From contig CM056376.1 of the NCBI GenBank assembly GCA_029718625.1, positions 125,079,674 to 125,143,673 on the forward strand: a stretch of 64,000 nt of DNA. The letters are read 5' to 3'. Under the pieces are notes generated by a model. The model was not told where the DNA came from, ran no database searches, and saw nothing but the letters and a program-made list of their open reading frames with translations. Below are positions 1 through 10,500 of the stretch, one piece after another; the first letter of the stretch is position 1; every line of letters begins with the position of its first letter. Both the position numbers and the translations under genes were made by a program. The DNA comes from Synaphobranchus kaupii. Its lineage: Eukaryota > Chordata > Actinopteri > Anguilliformes > Synaphobranchidae.

Positions 1-2204
1 ACGCATGGCAGTATTTTACATTGTTGGACTTGTGTAATGCACATTCAAGGATTAATATGAATTTAAGCATATAAAGCTTGGTTTATTTGGTGTGCACATC
101 AAAGTCAATAGAGAGTGTTAGAGGAAGAAGTGGTGATCAGAAAAGGTGAAACTGCACTCTGTGAATAAGCAGTAGTTCATGGTGCCATTCATTTGTTTGT
201 GGGAGTTTAGACACCTTTATTCTACTGAAACTGGGCATGCCATTTTTATGCTCTTACAGCGCTGAACAAGTAAAACTAAATGTTTGAGTTGCAACATGCA
301 ATATTTAAATTCTCAATAGATTAGGCTCTTCTCACAGCAGTAATAAGTTTATGTTGTTGACATTTAGAACCATATTATTTATATAGCATATATACATTTT
401 GTATTCCCCTGATTTACAGTTTTAATGTGGCCAAAACACATATTTTAGCCGCATATATTTTTTCACATGAGAATACAGGGGAATTTTTTTTAATATTGTA
501 AACCACCTGAAACTGTTCAACTCCACCCTGACCAGTTTGGTGTGGTCAGTGTGAGGACTGCCCTCTAGCCTTGAACAGGATGTATTTCGCTGGAGGTATA
601 TTTTGTACATATTTATGATATCAGATATGGCACCAGAATCATTTCCCCTCTAATGAACTTAAATCCCTAGTTCTAGTTTCACCACTATTATGCTGGAGTT
701 TCAGAAGTCATATCCTGACTCAACAACTGCACTATATTTTCTGTTTTCTGTACAGGCAGTATATGCTGCCAAGTGCTGTCATGGGTAAAATAATACCTGT
801 ATAATGGTCTGTATCACCATTCCTCATTGTTGCTGATAGTAACTGTACGTGTTCAATTCTCCAGATTGTACTGCCCCCTGGTGGGTATTTGGTTTCTTTA
901 TCCACTTGTTTTCTCACTTTGATGCATGTTTTCATGTATGAAAAGATTCTGGGAGCACATCTAAATGTAACCTATTCTTTTACACATTACAATGTAAGGG
1001 AAATTATCACATGAAAAAAATGAATGCTATGGTAACCTACTTAATGTCCATGCTAACTGCTGTGGTAAATCGGCGGCCCAGGATGAGTGCTGTGTCCAGG
1101 ACAGTGGTCTTTTCTCCATTTGAAGCTTAATTCTTTCACAAACAACACGAGTGTTCCCTCTCTCTCTCTGCTGCTAGCCGAGCTTTTCAAACAAATGAAT
1201 CATTCTACTTGCGCCACTCTGGGATTTTACATAAATCATGTAGCAAAGTTACGCTCACATTTCAAACCAACGTGCTTTTAATTAGCTCATTTATTATAGC
1301 AAATGGAAAAGGCCATAAATACACAAATAACAACGTGGCATTAATAGATTGTGCATTCTGTGAATATTCAATGTTTCTTCTGAACAAAATAATTATTTAA
1401 GACTTTTTTTAAAAAGGTACTGAATGTGGAGTATTGAATAGGAATGATTATATCCTACATTTTTCATGCCTTTGAAATGCAACTGCAGATAAATGAATGA
1501 CACTGGATGCTGAGAGATAGCTATTCTTAAATATAAGGCTGGCTGGCCTATTTGCAGAGGCTTATAATCGGTCGGTCAATGTGGACAAAAGGGTCCCAGA
1601 TCTGTAGGGAAAGTTTCTAAGATTACATAGAGATCCAAGTTTTTGTTCAGCGGGCAACTATGCAATAAGGCAATCTCCACAGAGCAAAAAACTTAATGTT
1701 TGTCTTTTATAATGAGCCCAGGAGCAGCAGATTGCTTCAACAATGTTTCAGATTTATTTATATAAATGTTGGAAAAGTGTAAGGCTCTCTGCAGCTGTCT
1801 CACTCACCCCTAGTGGACGTAATTTGTCTTTTTAGGCCCAACTATGATTCGTCATTTTCTTCTTGTGTATATAGATTTTACTATTTGTTTTACTCCCATC
1901 AGTTTCAGGAATATTGCAGAACAACCCACCACTTCAACAAATCAAATGCTTTAGACAGAGAAACATATTTAGTAATAACATACAACAATAAGTATAAAAG
2001 TAACAAAAGTAGCAACTCACTAGCATAAATTGAAAAATTCCTTTTTCAATCTTTTGAGATTATTTCCTTAATTTACAAATAATGTTCACAGTTAAATATG
2101 AAGTAACCTTGAACAAAGGACTAACATAAACACATTAAATGAGAAGTTTTGTTACCTTAACATTAATTTAATTCATTTGAAACTAGTTATTTTTGTTGTG
2201 ATTC
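1..2204. other. AT-rich stretch without a recognised gene
   Basis: No reading frame with codon-like structure, splice-framed exon or clear repeat was recognised on either strand. The short open frames present are what AT-rich vertebrate intergenic DNA gives by chance. Confidence 0.5.
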
Positions 2205-2640
2205 ACCACACTGAATTGTATTCCTGATGCCCTTGAGGGAGGCAAGAGGTCACAGAACAAATACAAGGGCTCTTCAACATCCATGAGACTTTCTACAGGT
2301 AACATAGTTTAGGTCACAAGTCTGGCCTTGATGTTGATTGTGACAAGGCTGCTTTGGGGACAAGCCGAGATCAAAAAAGAAGGTGCTGTGTCAGAATGGA
2401 AGCAAATACACAAGCAGAAGGTGTCCACCAAGCACACATCACAGTGCTAGCATACCCCTTTGGATGGGGAGCCCTTTAACAAATGGCTTTGCCATCTTGT
2501 CACGTATGCTCCCGAGCAAGAGGCCATTGTTCCAGTCCGCCCATGAAAAAGCACAAAACTCAAGGTCGTCACATTCTTCAGGCGATATAACATGAAGGTT
2601 ATCTGCTTCTCAGTACACAGAACTCTCATCCTGCAGCCCT
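2205..2640 (-). other. possible decayed coding fragment, unidentified
   Basis: Read on the minus strand, different frames give short protein-like stretches, such as a segment containing FSWADWNNGLLLGSIRDK near 2480-2560 and another containing MDVEEPLYLFCDLLPPS near 2240-2290. The two are in different frames and separated by stops. I do not recognise the protein. It could be a broken retrotransposon or transposase piece, or chance. There is no initiation context, polyA signal or clean splice framing to support a live gene. Confidence 0.15.
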
Positions 2641-2943
2641 TGAAAGTGAGTGTGTTTTATCCAATGAAGTGAGTCTTCCCCACCAACCTGGCCTCTCGCG
2701 GGGAGATGGCGGCAGGGAAGAGGCAGTTATTTTCGATCTTGAAATGTGCGTACTCCCAAGCTGTGAGCAAAGAGGTGGTGAAGGCAGGGTTCTGAAAGGC
2801 AGGCCTCTACCCACCGGGTCTGGGAGTAAGCGATGCCACACAGCTGGTGACGCTGGCTCTCTGATGGACAGCATATCAGATAATCTCCCCGACCATGCAG
2901 ATCCTGGACCATCTGCCCATCAACACTTTCTCATCTGCCAGGT

Positions 2944-3033
2944 CCCACCTATGAACACACTCCACTATCAAACCCCACCTATGAACACACTCCACTATCA
3001 AACCCCACCTATGAACACACTCCACTATCAAAC
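2944..3033. repeat. 30-bp tandem repeat, 3 copies
   Basis: A 30-bp unit containing cctatgaacacactccacta is repeated three times almost without change. It sits just before the much larger 27-bp minisatellite. The two units are unrelated in sequence, so two separate tandem expansions lie side by side. Confidence 0.9.
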
Positions 3034-3083
3034 CTCGCTGGTCACTGCTCCATATTTCAACAAAGCAGCGGCTTCCTCTTCCA

Positions 3084-4119
3084 GCATACATAATTACCAA
3101 TGACGCCCACGCATACATAATTACCAATGACGCCCACGCATACATAATTACCAATTACGCCCACACATACATAATTACCAATGACGCCCACGCATACATA
3201 ATTACCAATGACGCCCACGCATACATAATTACCAATTACGCCCACGCATACATAATTACCAACTACGCCCACACATACATAATTACCAACTACGCCCACG
3301 CATACATAATTACCAATTACGCCCACGCATACATAATTACCAATGACGCCCATGCGTACATAATTAACAATTACGCCCACGCATACATAATTACCAATGA
3401 TGCCCACGCATACATAATTACCAATGACGCCCACGCATACATAATTACCAATGACGCCCACGCGTACATAATTACCAATGACGCTCACGCATACATAATT
3501 ACCAATTACACCCACGCATACATAATTATCAACTACGCCCACACATACATAATTACCAACTACGCCCACGCATACATAATGACCAACTACGCCCACGCAT
3601 ACATAATTACCAATTACGCCCACGCATACATAATTACCAACTACGCCCACGCATACATAATTACCAATTACGCCCACGCGTACATAATTACCAATTACGC
3701 CCACGCGTACATAATTACCAATTACGCCCACGCATACATAATTACCAATGATGCCCACGCATACATAATTACCAATGACGCCCACGCATACATAATTCCC
3801 AATGATGCCCACGCATATATAATTACCAATGACGCCCACGCATATATAATTACCAATGACGCCCACGCATACATAATTACCAATGACGCCCACGCATACA
3901 TAATTACCAATGACGCCCACGCATACATAATTACCAATGACGCCCACGCATACATAATTACCAATGACGCCCACGCATACATAATTACCAATGACGCCCA
4001 CGCATACATAATTACCAATGATGCCCATGCGTACATAATTACCAATGACGCTCACGCGTACATAATTACCAATGACGCCCACGAGTACCATGCCTACATA
4101 ATTACCAATGACCAAACTG
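3084..4119. repeat. 27-bp minisatellite, about 38 copies
   Basis: The unit is 27 bp and contains tacataattaccaatgacg followed by cccacgca. It runs head-to-tail for about 1.04 kb, with one longer irregular unit near 4080-4110. Positions after 'accaa' vary (tgacg, ttacg, ctacg, tgatg). The proximal half (to about 3740) mixes these variants, while the distal part (about 3740-4060) is nearly uniform, as expected if the distal end was homogenised more recently. Because 27 is a multiple of three and the unit lacks stops in several frames, very long artificial open frames run through it on both strands, with nine-residue periodicity (AHAYIITND on plus, VIGNYVCVG on minus). Confidence 0.97.
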
Positions 4120-5736
4120 AAGGTGAAAAAATGTGGAACTGAAGTAGAGGAGGATGGTGGAACACACAGTGTCAAATGCAAGTGTTGTGTTGCCAGGAAC
4201 CCATGGTGATGGGCAAATTATGGCTTCATGTGGAGTTGGAAGCACCAGAAGGGGACCGGATGTGCCTCATATTTGTGCAAAACAAATGAAGTCATATTAG
4301 TTTAACATTTGAGTGAGAAAAATTTACAGAAATTAATGACTTGAGTATCTTAGAGAGTATTTGGATTTTATTACCTGTGTGGAACTGTTCCCTTGAGAAG
4401 TTCCGGAGTCCTCTAGGTGAGGTTGTGACAAGCGTGGGTCACAGTGAGTTCTCCTGGAACTGGAATGGCATAGGTGTAGGTTAATGATCTGTCCAAGCAC
4501 CTCAAAAAGCTTAATACAACACTGCAATACCCTAATTAAGTGTGGCTGTGAATTTTGTTATTCACCATACGTATTATTATTCCACCACTTTTTGAGATCT
4601 CCTCCTACACCATTAACACCATTCATACCTCATATTATAGCTTTAGACACCCTCCAGGTTGCTATTACTTTTTACCTTTATACCATATACCCTTTTTCAG
4701 ATAATTGACCTTTTATCGCCAAAAAAATAAATGGGAGTCAATGAGCACATTTTGAAAACCGATGCAATAGAATGTGGATGCTGTAACATATTACACTGCT
4801 TATGACATCACAATGCCTTCCTCAACAACACTGTTATGACCTAACAATACTATCCCAGATGATTTGACATTATCTTTTTGTGCTTTCATCACGATTCATT
4901 ACTTCTTTGTATCACTTCCAGGTTCTTTAGACTACTTACCACAAAATAAAAATGACCATATTTTAACACTTTCACCTTCTTTAGATCCCTTTATACCGCA
5001 TTACCACTTCATACCATTTCCACCTTTTATTTACCACCTCACGCTATACAATATGATATTACCATCTTTCTATACCATTTCCAGCAATTGATACCACTGC
5101 GAAGCAACCACACCTACAATTTCTTTAGGAATTGTTAATCTAGTTTATTACATATTGCTACATACTCATGGAAGCTGTATCAATGTGAAGGTGTGTTCCT
5201 TCTGAAGTTATGCATTAGCTTTCGAGAAAAGCTCCCACCTACAGTATATCCTTCTTTCCACTGGCACTAGCTAGCCATACAGTTGACAAGGTATCACAGT
5301 TTTTTCTGGCTTTGACAATATGTTTAATGAAATAAGTTATTTCTGTTCACTGGAAATACATGATAAACGATTTACTGATTGCATCACGTTTTCTGATTTT
5401 AACTTGTTTTAGGACAAGTAAGTCACTTGTTAATTTATTTTGTTATGTGTAGTGTTGATTCATAACTTAAGTTAATTGTGGATGGTTGATTTTAAATTGA
5501 CGAGGACTGGATTTTGAACTGCAATGGCTTTTCCACACGGATCTTACTTTAAATTCAATATACAGCAAACTGTTACAATATACAGCACACTACTGCTAAC
5601 ACAAATTTCAACTCTTACCCTGGTCTTGTAGGATGCCTTTTTGGATGGTGGGTTATAGGAGTCACATGGCGGAAGGTTGGAGTGATTTGCATTTAGGGGC
5701 GGGATGGCGTGGGAAGTTCCTGCGTCAGAGCTGAAG
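4120..5736. other. intergenic stretch downstream of NSUN7
   Basis: No gene recognised. From about 4570 to 5100 the plus strand is pyrimidine-rich with many scattered taccat/accac words, resembling a very decayed simple repeat. A minus-strand AATAAA (plus tttatt at 5434-5439) lies about 350 bases past the possible last NSUN7 exon and could serve as its polyadenylation signal, but this is a weak call in AT-rich DNA. Confidence 0.4.
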
Positions 5737-5789
5737 CTACGGAGTGTGGCGCAGGGCATGACCATCATCCCAGACTCCGAAACGGCCAG

Positions 5790-5895
5790 TTAAACCACAG
5801 GTAGTGGGGGAGAAGCTCCTGGACTGTGGAGGAGGGGGGCAGTTACTTTGGTTCCTGGTCTGTAGAGGTGGAGGCAGGAAACCAGAGCCTGCGGC
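5790..5895 (-). CDS. nsun7: possible last NSUN7 coding exon
   Basis: Acceptor ctctgccacag at 5896-5897. In the phase left by exon 11 it reads [18 protein letters not shown] then [17 protein letters not shown] and TAA at 5792-5790. A Pro-rich tail fits the family loosely. In another phase the same exon runs to TAG at 5737. A further exon-like interval on the minus strand at about 6020-5942, with a strong CACCCAG|gtaacc donor, cannot be placed in frame without a stop. Confidence 0.35.
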
Positions 5896-7502
5896 CTGTG
5901 GCAGAGGGGGTGAGAATCCTCAGGGCAGGTTACCTGGGTGATCAGAGGAGGAGGGGCCCTTTCAGTTTTGAGGGCTCATTGGACGAGATGGCACATGGGC
6001 GGAGTGGTTCGCTGGCTGGTGATAATTAGTCTCTCCGCTGTCTCAGATTTTTGTAAATACGATGTCTCACAGGGTGGAGATTTTGGTTGCAGAGGGAGGT
6101 TTAGCAGAATGACTCTTCTTTATCGCTGCCTTATGATGGAAGCCTGCCTCCTCACAGTTTCTTTCTCTTTCTTCTCCCTGCTGGTTTCTTGCTCAGGGCC
6201 TTGTCGCTCCTGGCTGCCGGGGTGGGAGTCTGGGGTACTTCAGGGCTGGTGGTCAACTCCTCCGTGTTGACATCCGTGCATTTATTCTTCTTAACTGCCC
6301 CGGGCCCTGCCTCCGCTAGCTTTTCCGTGATTGGGGCTCTCTGTTTAAATATGGAGGAGCAATTAGGCCCGGTGCGTTAATAAATCACCAAATAAGCATT
6401 TGTCTGATTAAAATTGTTTAAAAAATCATGATCAATTAAAGTAAAATATGTCACACAAGGTATAGCATTTATTAACTAATGGATGACAATTCTGCTGCTA
6501 TCAACAGGGACTCAGGAATTATAGGGAGAAAATATCCACCAGTCACTATAGATTACTATGTTTCCTGTAGAATTAGATATTGAGGGGTCAGGCCTGTGTG
6601 TTCAGACTGATGTAAATGAGAAAGGTGAGGACAACGATATCAAGTCTGTACTCACCACCCTGGTCATCACCGACACAAAGCCACCGTTGCTCTCTGCTGA
6701 TGCCTCAAGCAGAAACAAGTCTTTGTTGTCCCCCGGCTTGTCTTTACTGCCTGGTGGCAAGCCTGTAGCACTCAGTCTGTTGAGCAGGCACACACACACA
6801 CACACACACCCGCACACACACACACATACACACGCACACGCACACGCATACACACACACACACACGCCATAAATCACGGCCCATTGCTGCAACCTCTGCT
6901 ATCCACTCAGGAGAGCACAGACAAGAACATTCTCAGCACTCCCTTGAAGCACACAGTGTCAAGCGTCGTTTCTTACCACAAGGCAGTCCGATGGTCAGGA
7001 TAGGAAAGGCACTCGGGCAGGGTATACTGTATATACAAACTTTTTGGAGTCTACCTCATCTCTGCCATTCCTTGTCTCTCTCACCTATTGTGCCCCTTAT
7101 TTTTACTTGACTGGGAAGACTTTTTGAAAAATCTAGCTGTGCAGCTGTAGAAAATGTGTACACTGTAGAACCAGCTCATACATGTATGTCTAACTAATTA
7201 GGTCCTCTGAATCTTTTAAGATACACAGCAGAACAGCCAAACACAAGTCTACAAGAATTACTTAAGCCCTATCATTCAAAGCCTTGTGTGTGTTCATATA
7301 GACACGTAGATGCACAGTATGAGACACTGGTGGTTCCTTGACCGTGTGTAAATTAAGTATGAAAGGTGTGGCACTGGGAGAGAATTGCCTGTAAATCCGG
7401 GGTTTGGAGCGCATGACCACCTGCACCACTTCCTCGTTTTCCTCACTGTATGAGGACCATGTGCTGTACACCACCGCCACTGGCTCGGGAACTATTTAGC
7501 AG

Positions 7503-7539
<37 letters not shown>

Positions 7540-10500
7540 AACAAAATGAGGAATGAGCCACACACAGATAAAAATATTAGAATTTGTCTGTGAATATAGT
7601 AATCCTTACTTTTTATTATTTTTCTTAAACTTTGCCCTTCAATAATTTCAGTTGTTGGACCATGAAAGCCACTCAAAAAATGTAAAAGAATCTCCATAAA
7701 TCAAAAGATATTTTACGACTAATCTTTTCATCATGCTACCACTTGAAACTGTATTAAAAAAAGAAGCAATGAAACTTCACTCGTTCAAACGAGATGTACT
7801 CTGCACTTACCCTTCAGAGCATGTTCAATTTCCTGTTTCTGACTGGCCACTAGGTTGTTCAGCCTTCCCTGGCTGATCGAGCCACGGGATAGGTCTTGCA
7901 GCAGGTCTATATCTGCAACCCAGTCACCAGTTCTGTCAGTGACCCCACCCCCACTTCAACATACACATCGGTCACTAACCTCAAGAACACATCACAATGA
8001 AATTTCATGCTAAATTCCTTAGCATTTTCCTTGGAAAACCTTCAAATTCATTTCACCTTACATTTTTTTTTTCCATGTTCTCTGTGTGACTGTTAAGCCA
8101 CAGTTTGAGTAGATCTGAGTAGAGTGACAGTGTGTCAGGGAGTGTAGGGTCCAGTTCGGGGCTGTACCTCTGTTCTCTCGGACGATAAATTCCACAGGGT
8201 TGCTCACGGCTGACAGGGAGCACTGGGGCATCATTAGGATGACATTGACCCCCTCCAGCTCAACTCCCTTTGGGTCCAGATCCAGGAAATGTCTGGGGAT
8301 TACTGCCACATCTGCAGAGAAGTCATGTGTCACCGGGACTTGAAACGGTCAATGGTCACAAAAGCTAGAGCCACTACACTGACCTCCACCTCCTTCCTTA
8401 CTTATGAAGGCAAAGGCTTTTGTGTAAAATACTTCATACTGATTTTCTCTTCCCAGGCTTAAAGGCCAAACTTCTCATGTTCTTCTGTCTTTTTTTCAGT
8501 AAGTCATGAAGGTAACAGTGATGACGCTGGAGTGCGTCACTGGAGAGTCATTAGTTGATGTGTTTTCCCAATGATACGCAGTTAACAGCAAACTCCAGAT
8601 GCGGTGAATTTCACCAGATAATCTTGAATCTCGGGCTTTGCACGGGTGCAGATGGCACTAAGTTGGTTCCTGAAATGTGTGCGGCAGACATAAACGGAAT
8701 GAATCCAGGGGAAGGATGCATGCGTACTTGTGCACGCCGCCTTTGAGAGGAAGTCCCTCAGCTCCTTTCTCCTGGCCTCTTTGCTCTCGCAGACGAGGAC
8801 GTTTCCGGAGCGCGAGGCAGCAGTGGCGGCCACGTGGGCGACTGTGAGGGTGGAGAAGGAGCCGGCCATGAGCACGCACCTATCCTGACTCAGCACGGAG
8901 CGCACGGCGCTCACCGGCAGGCTGCAGGACTTGTCCTGGATGGGAAACGGTAACAGTGACTCAGCATTTGCATTTTACGCTCATTCATTTGAGAATAAAT
9001 TATATTGTTACAGGAACTTTGACTTGGTATTGTCATTACCAACTTACTAACATCATATCGCTATCTTATACACTGCCTGGCCAAAAAAAAGGTTGCACTC
9101 TAATATTTCGTTGGACCGCCTTTAGCTTTGATTACGGCGTGCATTTGTCGTGGCATTGTTTCGACAACCTTATGCAACGTCACAACATTTATTTCCGTCC
9201 AGAGTTGCATAAATTTTTGGCCGAGATCTTGTATTGACGACGGGAGAGTCGAACCACTCCGTAAAGTCTTCTCCAGCACATTCCAAAGACTTTCAATGGG
9301 GTTAAGGTCAGGACTCTGGTGGCCAATTCATGTGTGAAAATGATTCCTCATGCTCCCTGAACCACTCTTTCACAATTTGAGCCCGATGAATCTTGGCATT
9401 GTCGTCCTGGAATATGCCCATTGATGGGATAACCTGGTCATTCTAATACATTCAGGTACTCAGCTGATTTACTTTTATTGCTGCATGATGTTGCTGAGCC
9501 TAGACCTGACCAATCGAAGCAACCCCAGATCATAACACTGCCTCCAGAGGCTTGTACAGTGAGCACTATGCATGACGGGTGCAACCGCAACTTTGTTTTT
9601 GGCCAGGCAGTGTATAATATGTTATCACACCAAAGGCCAGACATTTTTGCATGTTAATAAACAATATCATTTCCAATTGCACTTGTCGAGTTATAAGATA
9701 ACTTTTTGAATGTATTTATGTTCATGGTAAGACACCACATATTGCTGACATTTTGACCAACAAAAAAAAATGGCTAGAGAGCTGAAGTGTTAGCCTCCTG
9801 CTTCCACACCCTGAAAAGGTCATCCTATTCACCAGGCCATGGTGGCACTTACCTCAATAACGAGCTTGCAGTCTTTTACAAGCTCTGTCTCGCTTAACTG
9901 TTCTTTGTGGTGAGCAGCAAAAACTAGCAAATCTTCACAGTGTGTGTCAAGGCAGAAAGCAGGTTCCTGCAACTGCAGGACTGATTCCACCTCTGAAAAC
10001 CCATCGCTAGCTAGGGCATCCTTCACACCTTCAAGACTGCCAAGATCAACAACAAGGTTTTAAACCTACAGTCTACTGATGTTTAAAAATGTCAGAATTT
10101 AATGGCTTTTAAACTAATTAATGAATTAAAGAATCAATAGGGAGCCATAAAATAAATACAGCAGCACAATGAGGAACAATAAATAATGCATACAATCGTA
10201 TATAATACTAAGCACTCTTCCAAGCTAATTTAGATTTAATTTGCATGAGACTTCAGGAAAGTGCAGTACAGAGCACACAGTCTGCTAGACGGTCTGGATG
10301 TAAATACACAGTACCTTTTGCAGTGTACACTAATGTTCTGTCTTTTAGTTTTTCATTTGTCAATTTTTATATTACCAAAACCAGTCATTTTATGCCCCGT
10401 TTTCTATTCCCCACTCTGATTCAAAGCAATCCGTCAACAGTATCTCAGTGGCATGCCTTCACTGCACGCAAAGGCACTCTTCCGTTAATGCACCCCTGTG

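Noticed and set aside
3084..4119. CRISPR-like regular array
   Set aside because: Units are contiguous tandem copies without unique spacers, and the DNA is vertebrate.
3057..4181. 374-residue open frame on minus (VIGNYVCVG repeats)
   Set aside because: It is the 27-bp minisatellite read as protein. Other frames of the array are equally open, and there is no start context or splice framing.
5942..6020. Extra NSUN7 exon (acceptor tatcaccag, donor gtaacc)
   Set aside because: The splice signals are good, but every phase compatible with exon 11 hits a stop inside it. It could be untranslated or alternative sequence.
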